A DNA stretch of 40,857 bases from an uncultured Collinsella sp. (GCA_902478545.1 CABSLA010000013.1:1-40857); one strand, 5' to 3'; shown: positions 8,030 through 15,939, counted from the first letter of the stretch. Numbers and translations are program-made. The notes: generated from the sequence alone by a model not told the origin.

Positions 8030-8127
8030 AAACGCCCCTAAGCGAGCAAGGTGACGTGAAAGAGGAGGGCATTGACCTTTTGGTCATGCCCGACGATTGA
8101 GCGTCAGATTGCCGCTTAGGGGCGTTT
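8030..8127 (-). terminator. Long branched palindrome after proB, terminator-like
   Basis: Three nested stems can be drawn. The outer stem is a perfect 15 bp (AAACGCCCCTAAGCG with CGCTTAGGGGCGTTT). A middle TGACG/CGTCA stem and an inner GGGCATTGACC/GGTCATGCCC stem with a TTTT loop lie inside it. It starts 14 bases after the proB stop and is followed on the minus strand by TTTT. Its length (98 bases) and inner stems are more than a simple terminator needs. Confidence 0.6.
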
Positions 8128-8141
8128 GCAGCGTCAATTGG

Positions 8142-9269
8142 TTAGGCGAAGACGATTAAATTATCTCGGTGAATCGCGGGCTTCTCGGCCAGGTCTGCCA
8201 GCAGGCGGTTGCTGGCGATCTGGTCCTGGCGGCGGCCGGCGGCAAGTTCCAGCACGTCCGAATCGGCCTCGGCGATACCGCGGGCGACGACCATACCTCT
8301 CGGATCGCACACATCGAGCACATCGCCCTCGGCAAACTGGCCATCAACCTCGCGAATACCCACCGCAAGCAAGGAAGAACCACGGCTGACCAGCGCCTTC
8401 GCGGCACCGTCGTCAACCGTTACCGAGCCATGTGCCTTGTCACCCAGCGCGATCCACAACTTGCGGGGTGCGATGTCCAGACGCTCCGCCGGCGGATCGA
8501 ACAGCGTGCCCACGCTCTCGCCGCGGGCTAGGCGCACGAGCGCATCGGGCTCCTCGCCCGAGCAAATCACGCTCTGAATGCCCGCCGTCATCAGGATGCG
8601 GCTCGCGCGAATCTTGGTAATCATGCCGCCCGTGCCCACCGATGTGGAAGAATCGCCCGCCGAGGCAATAATCTTGGCATCGATCTTATGCACGACAGGA
8701 ACAAACTCGGCCGTGGGGTCCTCATGCGGATTGGCAGTATAGAGGCCATCGATGTCCGAGAGCGTCACGCACAGATCGGCAGAAACCAGGCAGCTCACAA
8801 GCGCCGCCAGCGTGTCGTTGTCGCCGAACTTGATCTCATCGACGGTAACGGTATCGTTCTCGTTGACGACCGGCACCACGCCAAGCTCCACGAGGCGCAG
8901 CAGGGCGTCGCGCGCGTGCAGGTAGGACGTGCGGCGGGCCGTATCGTGGCGCGTGAGCAGCACGAGCGAGGTGAGCAGGTCGCGCGCATGGAACTCCTCG
9001 TCGTAGGCCGACGAGATGATGCACTGACCAGCCGAGGCGCAAGCCTGCAGGCTCGGAAGGTCGCCGACCGGCTTGCGGTCGAAGCCCAACACGGGATAGC
9101 CACAGGCGATAGCGCCCGAGCTCACCACGACCAGACGCCAGCCGAGCTTGCGCAGCGCTGCGGCCTGATCGGCAAGTCCGCCGATAAAGGCGCGGTTGAC
9201 CTTGCCATCGGCACCCACCACCGTGGACGAACCGATCTTTACCACCATCGTTTTATAAGAAGTCGTCAT
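8142..9269 (-). CDS. proB: Glutamate 5-kinase with C-terminal PUA domain
   Basis: First and feedback-controlled step of proline synthesis: ATP-dependent phosphorylation of glutamate. The protein has 375 residues. The amino acid kinase domain (about 1-255) opens with VVKIGSSTVV and contains VVVSSGAIACG and the VNENDTVTVDEIKFGDND glutamate-binding loop, then SDIDGLYTANP and GTGGMITKIRAS. The C-terminal part (about 268-355, from RKLWIALGDKAHGSVTVDDGA) is a PUA domain, as in E. coli ProB. The start ATG at 9269 has only a weak ribosome binding site; an ATG seven codons in is possible. The gene ends in a branched terminator and is not adjacent to proA. Confidence 0.96.
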   Translation of the reverse strand: MTTSYKTMVVKIGSSTVVGADGKVNRAFIGGLADQAAALRKLGWRLVVVSSGAIACGYPVLGFDRKPVGDLPSLQACASAGQCIISSAYDEEFHARDLLTSLVLLTRHDTARRTSYLHARDALLRLVELGVVPVVNENDTVTVDEIKFGDNDTLAALVSCLVSADLCVTLSDIDGLYTANPHEDPTAEFVPVVHKIDAKIIASAGDSSTSVGTGGMITKIRASRILMTAGIQSVICSGEEPDALVRLARGESVGTLFDPPAERLDIAPRKLWIALGDKAHGSVTVDDGAAKALVSRGSSLLAVGIREVDGQFAEGDVLDVCDPRGMVVARGIAEADSDVLELAAGRRQDQIASNRLLADLAEKPAIHRDNLIVFA

Positions 9270-9348
9270 ACGTCAAACCAATCAACTGTTCAGCGAACGG
9301 CCGAGTTGGCGGCCAAGGGAGCGTGACTCGCCCCTACCGCCCAAGGAA

Positions 9349-10854
9349 TTAGTGAGCCCAAGGAAAGGCAGAAGCCGCGGCCATGTTCTTGCGCACGAGC
9401 TCGTCGCGCACCTGAGCCAGGCCCTGCTCCATGCCCACCACATAGGTCTGCGGGTACAGGAAGCGCTTGAAAGCTGCGTCCAGATGATCGAGCGCCCAAG
9501 CACAGCGCTCGCGCGCGTCCTGGATGCTCTCACGTGGAGCCACCGCACTGCCATCGCGCACGATCGGCACCAGCAGCTCGCGATACTCAAGTTCGGACAC
9601 GTCGGTCACCAGGGCGGCATCATTCACGGCCACGAGGGTATTGCCGCGCGCGGCGCCCTCCCCCGCCAGATGGTCCTCGTCGTAGATCATGTCGCAGACC
9701 GGGCCGCCAAAGCCGTCGAAATAACGGCGCACGCGTTGCACACCCGGGATCGTGCGCTTGTAGGGCTGCTCGGAGAGCTTGACCACCGGCGTCCATGGAT
9801 CTGTCTCGCTCGCACGGCGGGCGGAAAGCTTGTACACGCCACCCAGCGCCGGCTGGTCATAGCAGGTCGCGAGCTTGGTACCCACGCCAAAACTGTCGAT
9901 GGGCGCGCCCTGGTCGAGCAGCGACTGAATCGTGTACTCATCCAGATCGTTAGAAACCGAGATCCCCACATAGGGCAGGCCCTCGGCATCAAAACGGCCG
10001 CGCACATACTTGGAGAGCTTGGCGAGGTCGCCGGAGTCGATGCGAATGGCCGACAGGCGCTCGCCCACCGCTTCCATCTCCTTGGCAACCGTAATGGCAT
10101 GTTCACAGCCCTCGCGCACGTCATAGGTGTCGATGAGCAGCGTACAATTCTTGGGGCTCGACTTGGCAAAGGCGCGGAAGGCCTCGAGCTCGGAATCGAA
10201 GCTCATCACCCAGCTGTGCGCATGCGTGCCAAAGACGGGAATACCGTAACGGCGGCCGGCGAGCACATTGGACGTAGAGGAGCAGCCGGCAACGTAGCTC
10301 GCGCGCGCGACGGCCAGGCCGCCATCGGGACCCTGGGCTCGGCGCAGGCCAAACTCCGCCACAGGGCGACCGTCGGCGGCGAGCACCACGCGCGCCGTCT
10401 TGGTGGCGACAAGCGTCTGGAACCCGACGATGTTGAGCAGCGCCGTCTCGAGCAGCTGGCACTCCAGCGCGGGGCCGGTGACGCGCACCATGGGCTCGCG
10501 CGGAAAGACGAGCTCGCCTTCGGGAACGGCGTCGATGTTTACATGCGCACGAAAATCACGCAGGTAGTCGAGGAATCCAGGCTTGAACATCGCGCCGCCG
10601 GCAGGGGCCTGGAGCGAGGCGAGGTAGTCGATGTCCTCGGGCGTAAAGCGTAGATTCTCGACCAGCTCGGGCAGTTCGGCGGTGCCGCACATGACGGCAT
10701 AGGCGCTGCCAAAGGGATGGTCGCGGTAAAACGCGGTAAAACAACCCTGCTCATTGGCCTTGCCGCTCTCCCACAGGCCCTGGGCCATAGTGAGCTCGTA
10801 CAGATCGGTGAGCATTGCGATGTCGGTGGGATGAGAGATGTCGGTCAAAGCCAT
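9349..10854 (-). CDS. pncB: Nicotinate phosphoribosyltransferase
   Basis: Preiss-Handler NAD salvage: converts nicotinate and PRPP to nicotinate mononucleotide, coupled to ATP hydrolysis. The protein has 501 residues. It opens with the family signature TDLYELTMAQGLWESG (16-31). Further motifs are EFGLRRAQGPDGG (167-179), GTHAHSW with the candidate phosphohistidine H211/H213, LLIDTYDVREG and RIDSGDLAKLSKYVR. The start ATG has AAAGGT upstream; the frame extends 19 codons further without a site. The C-terminal tail (YPQTYVVGMEQGLAQVRDEL) is intact. It lies upstream of proB on the same strand, with an 80-base gap. Confidence 0.94.
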   Translation of the reverse strand: MALTDISHPTDIAMLTDLYELTMAQGLWESGKANEQGCFTAFYRDHPFGSAYAVMCGTAELPELVENLRFTPEDIDYLASLQAPAGGAMFKPGFLDYLRDFRAHVNIDAVPEGELVFPREPMVRVTGPALECQLLETALLNIVGFQTLVATKTARVVLAADGRPVAEFGLRRAQGPDGGLAVARASYVAGCSSTSNVLAGRRYGIPVFGTHAHSWVMSFDSELEAFRAFAKSSPKNCTLLIDTYDVREGCEHAITVAKEMEAVGERLSAIRIDSGDLAKLSKYVRGRFDAEGLPYVGISVSNDLDEYTIQSLLDQGAPIDSFGVGTKLATCYDQPALGGVYKLSARRASETDPWTPVVKLSEQPYKRTIPGVQRVRRYFDGFGGPVCDMIYDEDHLAGEGAARGNTLVAVNDAALVTDVSELEYRELLVPIVRDGSAVAPRESIQDARERCAWALDHLDAAFKRFLYPQTYVVGMEQGLAQVRDELVRKNMAAASAFPWAH

Positions 10855-10938
10855 GGGGCGACCTTTCGGATGTGTGGTGCAGAATTTGAGGGTTGGACGA
10901 GAGCAGAGCATGCGGACATGACGCCCGATGCAAATCGG

Positions 10939-11397
10939 TTAGAGCAGGCCCATGCTGGTCAGGATCGTGTAGCCCATAAAGATGACAAACGCGATGAGGG
11001 CAAGGACAATGATGGTTTTTTGAGCCGGCGCCATGCCAGGGATCTCGTTCTCGCCCGTAGGCTCCTTGGAGGTAACCATGCGCTGGGCAAAGGTCATCTC
11101 GTCACGACTCGGCTTAGGCTCGACGGACTTGGGACGAGCGGCCTTTTTAGGCTGAGGTTTGGGCGCGGCAGGTGCAGGCTTCGCAGCAGCGGGCTTGGGT
11201 GCGGGCGCGGGCGCCGATGCGGATGCGGCGTTCGCGGCGATCTCCTCGGCCTTCGCACGCTCGGCACGCAGGACAGCCAGCTCCTCACGCTCGCGACGGG
11301 CCTCTTCACGAGCCTCGCGGCGGGCCTTCTCGGCGCGGAGCTCTTCCAACTCAGCGCGCTCCTCGTCGGACAATGGTTGGGACTCAAGCTCGGCCAT
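10939..11397 (-). CDS. Tail-anchored coiled-coil protein of unknown function
   Basis: A protein of 152 residues, not recognised as a named family. Residues about 8-55 are a highly charged Glu/Arg/Ala heptad-rich coiled coil (LSDEERAELEELRAEKARRE and following). Residues about 60-95 are an Ala/Pro/Lys-rich linker. Residues about 126-148 (TIIVLALIAFVIFMGYTIL) form one membrane helix at the C-terminus. The layout suggests a protein anchored by its tail with the coiled coil in the cytoplasm. The start ATG has AAAGGG upstream; a longer frame would run into the tRNA terminator. The gap to pncB is 84 bases on the same strand. Confidence 0.75.
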   Translation of the reverse strand: MAELESQPLSDEERAELEELRAEKARREAREEARREREELAVLRAERAKAEEIAANAASASAPAPAPKPAAAKPAPAAPKPQPKKAARPKSVEPKPSRDEMTFAQRMVTSKEPTGENEIPGMAPAQKTIIVLALIAFVIFMGYTILTSMGLL

Positions 11398-11415
11398 GGT
11401 ATAGCCCTTTCTTTT

Positions 11416-11447
11416 AAAAAAAGCCGCCGACACAATGTCAGCGGCTT
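11416..11447 (-). terminator. Terminator of the tRNA-Ala gene
   Basis: On the minus strand AAGCCGCTGACA and TGTCGGCGGCTT form a 12-bp stem (one G-T pair) followed by seven Ts. It lies 14 bases after the tRNA, which it presumably separates from the downstream coiled-coil gene. Confidence 0.9.
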
Positions 11448-11461
11448 ATCAAATCCAAGGG

Positions 11462-11534
11462 TGGAGACGAAGGGAGTCGAACCCTCGGCCTCTGCCATGC
11501 GACGGCAGCGCTCTCCCAACTGAGCTACGTCCCC
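11462..11534 (-). tRNA. tRNA-Ala (anticodon CGC)
   Basis: The 73-nt sequence folds as a standard cloverleaf: acceptor GGGGACG with CGTCTCC, D stem GCTC/GAGC, anticodon stem CTGCC/GGCAG around the loop GTCGCAT (anticodon CGC, reading GCG), T stem GAGGG/CCCTT with TTCGACT loop, discriminator A. The acceptor stem contains the G3:U70 pair that identifies alanine tRNAs, which confirms the assignment. The CCA end is not encoded. Confidence 0.97.
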
Positions 11535-11589
11535 AGGACAAGTTGATATTTTACCTACGGCTCGCCAACTGTCAACGCCCAATAACCAG

Positions 11590-11677
11590 TCTTTTTGGGA
11601 CGGGGCCATTTTGTCTACTTTTCGAGCAAGCGATCCTCTCGATGATTTTTTTAATCCCCGTCCCAGAAAAATCATCG
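11590..11677. repeat. GGGACGGGG palindromic element, copy 1
   Basis: TTTTTGGGACGGGG pairs with CCCCGTCCCAGAAAA, and a second nested pair is CGATGATTTTT with AAAAATCATCG. It starts nine bases beyond the stop of the radical SAM gene (minus strand). A second copy sits in the same position after the metallophosphoesterase gene (24380-24462). Confidence 0.75.
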
Positions 11678-11686
11678 ACAAACGCG

Positions 11687-12625
11687 CTACTTTGCGCTGG
11701 TGAGGACGCCGGTGGTATCGAACGCCGGGGTAAAGCTCTCGTCTACCGCTCCGCCCTCTTGCCAGAACATGGTCGTAAAGCCCAGGTCATCGGCATGGTC
11801 GAGCACCTGCTCGTACTCCTCGCGCGTCACGGCACGCGCCAGGTCGCCGCCTCGCTCGCGCATAAGCGCATTGGGCGTGTACTGGTTCATGACCGAGATC
11901 GGCACGTCGCCCACCGTCTGCCACACCAGGTCCAACACGCGGCACGAATCGTCCGCATGCCCCGGCAGCACCAGATGACGCACGATTATGCCGCGCTTCA
12001 TGAGCCCGTCCCCGTCTACCAGCTCTCCCCCGCGGCGCTCAATTTCGCGCGCCATCTGGGCCAGACCCGACACAGCCACGCGCGGATAGTCCTTAATATG
12101 AGAGAGTGACTGCGCAAGCGCCGCATTGGCATACTTAAAGTCGGTAAGCCACACGTCGACCAAATCGCCGAGCGCCGCCACGGCACTCGCACGCTCATAA
12201 CCGCTCGTGTTGTAGACGATTGGAATGACCAGTCCGCGCTCCCGAGCTGCGGCAATCGCGGCCGGCAGCAGGTGAGCATAATGCGTCGCCGTCACCAGAT
12301 TGATGTTATTGGCACCTTGGTCCTGCAGCTCCAGCATAATCTCGACCAGGCGCTCGGGCGAAATCTCAAGCCCAAAATTGCCCGTCGAGATCTCGTGGTT
12401 CTGGCAATAGATACATTTGAGCGAGCAGCCGCTAAAGAAGATCGTGCCCGAACCGGCCTCGCCCGAGATAGGCGGCTCCTCCCACATATGAAGCGCCGCG
12501 CGGGCCACCTTGAGCGTGTCATCGGCACCGCATACGCCGTGCGCACCCTCGTCGCGCACCGCACCGCAACGGCGCGGACACAAATGACAGGCGGGCGAAA
12601 AAAGTTCGGTCAACGGCGTCGGCAT
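11687..12625 (-). CDS. Radical SAM protein, pyruvate formate-lyase activase-like (PflX type)
   Basis: A protein of 312 residues. The radical SAM cluster motif is FFSGCSLKCIYCQNHEIS with Cys67, Cys71 and Cys74 (CxxxCxxC). An N-terminal Cys cluster (C13, C16, C20, C32 in PACHLCPRRCGAVRDEG) fits the COG1313 / PflX subgroup. Downstream are GANNINLVTATHYAHLLPA and VNQYTP-like segments (ISVMNQYTPNALM) common to the group. These proteins use SAM to make a radical; the substrate of this subgroup is not established. The ATG at 12625 was chosen because GGAG lies nine bases upstream; a TTG five codons earlier overlaps that site. No pfl gene is nearby. Confidence 0.88.
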   Translation of the reverse strand: MPTPLTELFSPACHLCPRRCGAVRDEGAHGVCGADDTLKVARAALHMWEEPPISGEAGSGTIFFSGCSLKCIYCQNHEISTGNFGLEISPERLVEIMLELQDQGANNINLVTATHYAHLLPAAIAAARERGLVIPIVYNTSGYERASAVAALGDLVDVWLTDFKYANAALAQSLSHIKDYPRVAVSGLAQMAREIERRGGELVDGDGLMKRGIIVRHLVLPGHADDSCRVLDLVWQTVGDVPISVMNQYTPNALMRERGGDLARAVTREEYEQVLDHADDLGFTTMFWQEGGAVDESFTPAFDTTGVLTSAK

Positions 12626-12764
12626 AAAAACATGCTCCAAAACAACGATTCAGCAGCTCAAACGTAAAGGGACCAACCGCACAGACGGCTCGAGCCCAAG
12701 GCGCCGTAATCGTCCGACACGATTTTTGTAATGTCAAGACTGGAATCGATAAAGTGCCGCTTTA

Positions 12765-12919
12765 TGATGTAGGTATTCCGCCCCCCGCGGAGCAACTGGG
12801 TGAACCGTCGCGTTTATTTAGGGAGCCCACACAGTCGTACCTAGTACAGGTATCCTTCGTTGTTAAGGACGCTGGAACAGTCGATGAGGGCACCCACCTG
12901 TTTTAGGTGGGTTCATTTT
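12765..12919 (+). ncRNA. Structured small RNA, probably 6S RNA (ssrS-like)
   Basis: A gene-free stretch of about 155 bases with a -10-like TATGAT at 12762-12767 or TAAAGT slightly upstream. It contains several hairpins (GTACCTAGTAC; TCCTT...AAGGA) and ends in a strong terminator (ACCCACCT, GTTTT loop, AGGTGGGT, TCATTTT). The order GGTATTCCG ... GGGTGAACCG ... TTTATTTAGGGAGCCCAC ... GAGGGCACCCACCT resembles 6S RNAs remembered from Gram-positive bacteria, including the terminal GGTGGGTTC. 6S RNA binds the housekeeping RNA polymerase. It is a little shorter than the usual 180-200 nt, so the 5' end may lie further left. The assignment is from memory of the family, not a covariance search. Confidence 0.5.
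12889..12919 (+). terminator. Terminator of the 6S-like RNA
   Basis: ACCCACCT pairs with AGGTGGGT across GTTTT, followed by TCATTTTC. Likely the 3' end of the small RNA. Confidence 0.8.
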
Positions 12920-13148
12920 CGTAACGTGGGGGGTGGTTTTCTTTTGCCGAAAATCACCATACAGTCCATATGGATCCCCGCCGGCATCCCGACAAGCCAT
13001 CGGCAACATCCCAATATCTGGTAAGCGCGTGATTATCGCTGCGTGCAATTACATGCACCCCCCTTGGTCGAGTATCATGGTTCGGCTATGCCCTTTGCGC
13101 TTAGCAACCTTTGACCTTTTCCTTCGACGCTTGGCGGTTTTTAGATTC

Positions 13149-14348
13149 ATGGCTTCATCCCCGAGCTACATACCGTACCTATGCGTGGCAGCGGCGGCTT
13201 TTATCACGACCTTCCTCGCGGTGCCCCTGGTCAAGCGCTTGGCAATTAAGCTCGATGCCGTCGACTATCCTTCTAAGCGCCGCATCAACACCAAGCCCAT
13301 CCCGCGTTTGGGCGGAACGGCGGTGTTTTTGGGCCTGGTCGTTGCCTGCATTGTGCAAATCCTAGGCACCTGGTACCTAGGCTGGCCACCCGTCCTGGTA
13401 CCGCACCCGCGCCTTCACATTAGCTATCCCATGCTGGCGCTCTCCTTTACCGTCATCTTTGCGACCGGCGCTATCGACGACGTCTTCCAGCTCACGCCCA
13501 AGCAAAAGCTGGCCGGACAGGTCCTCGCCGCGCTTATCGCCTGCATGGGCGGCCTAAAAATCGGCGTCATCGTCAACCCGTTTGCCCCCGGCGAGATCAT
13601 GCTCGGATGGCTCGCCTACCCCATCACCGTGATCTATCTGGTGGCATTCACCAACATCATTAACCTCATCGACGGCCTCGACGGCTTGGCCACGGGCATC
13701 TGCGGCATCGCGTCGTTCACCATGTTTTCGATGGCCGTTCTCTCGGGCCGCATCGACGCCGCCGCGCTCTCCATTGCGCTCTTTGGCGCCTGTCTGGCCT
13801 TTTTGCGCTACAACTTCAACCCCGCAAGCATCTTCTTGGGCGACTCGGGGTCGCTGCTTCTGGGCTTTGCGCTGGGCTCCATCTCGCTGCTCAACGTGAG
13901 CCGCACCGCCGCGCTCACCTCGCTTATCATCCCGCTCATCGTTGCCGGCGTGCCCATCATCGACACGTTTAGCGCCATTGTGCGCCGCAAGCGCGCCCAC
14001 ATTAGCATCGGGCAGGCCGACAAGGGCCACATCCACCACCGCCTGATCCAAGAAGGCTACAACCAAAAACAGGCCGTGCTGCTCATCTATGCCTGGTGCA
14101 TCATGCTTTCGGCCGGCGCCGCCGCGATTAACCAGGTCGAGGTGCCCATGCGCGTGCTCATCTTTACCGTGCTCGCCATTGGCTCGGCTGCCTTCGCCAA
14201 GCACCTGCACCTGTTTGAACCCGTGCTGCGCCACCATTACAACAAGCGCACGCACGAGGACGAGCTGGTCACCCCCGACGACCCCGCTTTTAAGCAGGAG
14301 GAGCAGGCAGCCGAGGAGCGCAAAGAAGAGCGCCACCACAAGCTCTAG
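13149..14348 (+). CDS. Undecaprenyl-phosphate sugar-1-phosphate transferase (WecA/TagO family)
   Basis: Integral membrane enzyme that transfers a HexNAc-1-phosphate from UDP-sugar to undecaprenyl phosphate and so starts wall polymer or polysaccharide synthesis. The protein has 399 residues from the chosen start. Visible motifs are the Asp pair D110-D111 (GAIDDVFQLTPKQKLAGQ), NIINLIDGLDGLATG (169-183), FLGDSGSLLLGF and HIHHRLIQEG, with about ten hydrophobic segments. A charged tail of about 35 residues (rich in Glu/Arg/Lys) extends past the last membrane helix. The start is uncertain: no clear ribosome binding site precedes this ATG, and an in-frame ATG at 13077 is an alternative. TagO-like or WecA-like specificity cannot be told from sequence. 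Confidence 0.9.
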   Translation: MASSPSYIPYLCVAAAAFITTFLAVPLVKRLAIKLDAVDYPSKRRINTKPIPRLGGTAVFLGLVVACIVQILGTWYLGWPPVLVPHPRLHISYPMLALSFTVIFATGAIDDVFQLTPKQKLAGQVLAALIACMGGLKIGVIVNPFAPGEIMLGWLAYPITVIYLVAFTNIINLIDGLDGLATGICGIASFTMFSMAVLSGRIDAAALSIALFGACLAFLRYNFNPASIFLGDSGSLLLGFALGSISLLNVSRTAALTSLIIPLIVAGVPIIDTFSAIVRRKRAHISIGQADKGHIHHRLIQEGYNQKQAVLLIYAWCIMLSAGAAAINQVEVPMRVLIFTVLAIGSAAFAKHLHLFEPVLRHHYNKRTHEDELVTPDDPAFKQEEQAAEERKEERHHKL

Positions 14349-14507
14349 GGCAAGCTGCCGAGGATGTGCCAAGGCACCGTTGGCCAAGCGCGGCCGCGCC
14401 GCGCCCATCGCACAAGCCACCCCTCTCCCGCCCCTCGCCTACTTACGCCCCACCCCTCCAATAAACGCGTTATCATCTTGACCCATGAACATACGTAAGG
14501 AGCAATC

Positions 14508-15557
14508 ATGCCAAATGAGAACAGCTACGAAGTCGCGCTGCAAAAGAGCAACGCCATTCGCGAGGGCCTGGCCAAGACGCCCGAGAAGTTCACCATGCTC
14601 ACCGGCGACCGCCCCACCGGCCGTCTGCACCTGGGCCACTACTTTGGCACCCTCAAGGGCCGCGTCGAGCTGCAGAACATGGGCGCCAAGACCAACGTGC
14701 TCATTGCCGACTACCAGGTCATCACCGACCGCGACACCACCGAGCACATCCAGGACAACGTGTACAACATGGTCATGGACTACCTTGCCTGCGGCATCGA
14801 CCCCGACAAGACCATGATCTACGCACACTCCGCCGTGCCCGCTGCCAACCAGCTCATGCTGCCGTTCCTGTCGCTGGTGTCCGAGGCAGAGCTGGCGCGC
14901 AACCCCACCGTCAAGGCCGAGATGGAGGCCTCGGGCCACGAGCTTACCGGCCTTCTGCTCACCTACCCGGTGCACCAGGCCTGCGACATCCTGTTCTGCA
15001 AGGGCAACGTGGTGCCGGTCGGTCGCGACCAGCTGCCGCACATCGAGCTCACCCGCACCATCGCCCGCCGCTTTAACAACCGCTACGGCAAGGTGTTCCC
15101 CGAGGTCGAGGCGCTGCTGTCCGAGACCCCGCTGCTGCCCGGCCTGGACGGCCGCAAGATGAGCAAGAGCTACGGCAACGCCATCAATATCTCGATGACC
15201 GCCGAGGAGACGGCCAAGCGCATCAAGAAGAGCCAGACCGACTCCGAGCGCATGATCACGTTCGACCCCGAGAACCGCCCCGGCGTGTCCGGCCTGCTTT
15301 CGACGGCTGCCATCTGCACCGGCCGATCCGAGGTCGAGATTGCCGAGGAGATTGGCATGGGCGGCTCCGGCCAGCTCAAGAAGTACGTGACCGAGGCCGT
15401 CAACGAGTACTTTGCGCCGATCCGCGAGCGTCGCCAGCGCTACGAGAACGATCTGGACTATGTGAAGGACGTGCTGCACGAGGGCAACCGTCGTGCCAAC
15501 GAGATCGCCGAGCAGACCCTGGCCGAGGTTCGGGACGCCATGGGCATGGTGTACTAG
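14508..15557 (+). CDS. trpS: Tryptophanyl-tRNA synthetase
   Basis: Class Ic aminoacyl-tRNA synthetase that charges tRNA-Trp. The protein has 349 residues. It shows GDRPTGRLHLGHYFGTL with the HIGH counterpart HLGH at 41-44, and GRKMSKSYGNAI with KMSKS at 217-221. Between them lies the VPVGRDQLPHIELTR segment typical of the family. The start ATG has AAGGAG seven bases upstream. It lies 159 bases after the glycosyl-phosphate transferase gene, with its own promoter-like sequence (TTATCAT near 14470), and is followed by a strong terminator. Confidence 0.97.
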   Translation: MPNENSYEVALQKSNAIREGLAKTPEKFTMLTGDRPTGRLHLGHYFGTLKGRVELQNMGAKTNVLIADYQVITDRDTTEHIQDNVYNMVMDYLACGIDPDKTMIYAHSAVPAANQLMLPFLSLVSEAELARNPTVKAEMEASGHELTGLLLTYPVHQACDILFCKGNVVPVGRDQLPHIELTRTIARRFNNRYGKVFPEVEALLSETPLLPGLDGRKMSKSYGNAINISMTAEETAKRIKKSQTDSERMITFDPENRPGVSGLLSTAAICTGRSEVEIAEEIGMGGSGQLKKYVTEAVNEYFAPIRERRQRYENDLDYVKDVLHEGNRRANEIAEQTLAEVRDAMGMVY

Positions 15558-15592
15558 ACCGATCTGCTGGCTTGAGCTTTCGATTGTTATGG

Positions 15593-15620
15593 GGCGGGCG
15601 CTACGGCGTCCGCCTTTTTT
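15593..15620 (+). terminator. Terminator of trpS
   Basis: GGCGGGCGC and GCGTCCGCC form a nine-base stem (one G-T pair) closed by a TACG tetraloop, then six Ts. It lies 36 bases after the trpS stop. Confidence 0.9.
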
Positions 15621-15880
15621 GGAGCGGACCGCTTCGGCTCCGTCCATCACACTCTCCCGACAAACAGGAACAGGCCCGCTGGCAGATAGTTGCCAGCGGG
15701 CCTGTTCCCGAAGTACACCGTTGAATCGCACAGAGGGGAGGGATGCGAATCAAGCTCAACAGGGCAGGCTTTTTCATCGCCTATTGCCTGCTCCGTTGCT
15801 GAATACAATATAGTTCGCCGTGGTTTACTTTGCAGCATCAATATCCGCCGCCATAGCTTCTCCATAAGTTAGCCCAAGTA
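15621..15880. other. Unexplained structured intergenic segment
   Basis: No supported gene. It contains a perfect 18-bp inverted repeat at 15667-15708 (arms GGAACAGGCCCGCTGGCA and its complement, six-base loop) that is not followed by a T tract. A second imperfect 13-bp inverted repeat lies near 15758-15800 (CAACAGGGCAGGC with GCCTGCTCCGTTG). A GTTTACTT/AAGTAAAC pair lies near 15822 and 15876. Short frames over it (for example plus 15690-15872) have no ribosome binding site. Confidence 0.6.
15667..15708. repeat. Perfect 18-bp inverted repeat
   Basis: The two 18-base arms beginning GGAACAGGCC are exact complements around the loop GATAGT. There is no T tract on either side, so it is not a standard terminator. 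It lies 47 bases after the trpS terminator. Confidence 0.85.
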
Positions 15881-15884
15881 AACT

Positions 15885-15923
15885 AAACCACCACAAAGGG
15901 GTAGGCACCTTTGTGGTGGTTTT
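15885..15923. repeat. Palindromic CCACCACAAAGG element, copy 3
   Basis: Same family as 4256-4297, with a shorter loop (GGGTAGGCA). It begins 16 bases after the stop of the MGMT-like gene on the minus strand. Confidence 0.9.
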
Positions 15924-15939
15924 GGCCACGGCAGAGCCG

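Larger units (their letters stand above)
12641..13148. other. Intergenic region carrying an ncRNA and the glycosyl-phosphate transferase leader
   Basis: About 500 bases. The first 120 hold only promoter-like sequence and a tiny ATCGT/ACGAT hairpin with a T tract (about 12706-12727). The middle is the structured RNA described separately. The last 230 bases lead into the transferase gene. An inverted GGTGGTTTTC/GAAAATCACC near 12930-12958 is visible, but no conserved riboswitch was recognised. Confidence 0.5.

Noticed and set aside
9352..10653. 433-codon plus-strand frame opposite pncB
   Set aside because: Shadow of pncB, which has all family motifs on the minus strand.
15690..15872. 60-codon plus-strand frame and the overlapping minus-strand 72-codon frame
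   Set aside because: They include the 18-bp palindrome, lack ribosome binding sites and show no domain.
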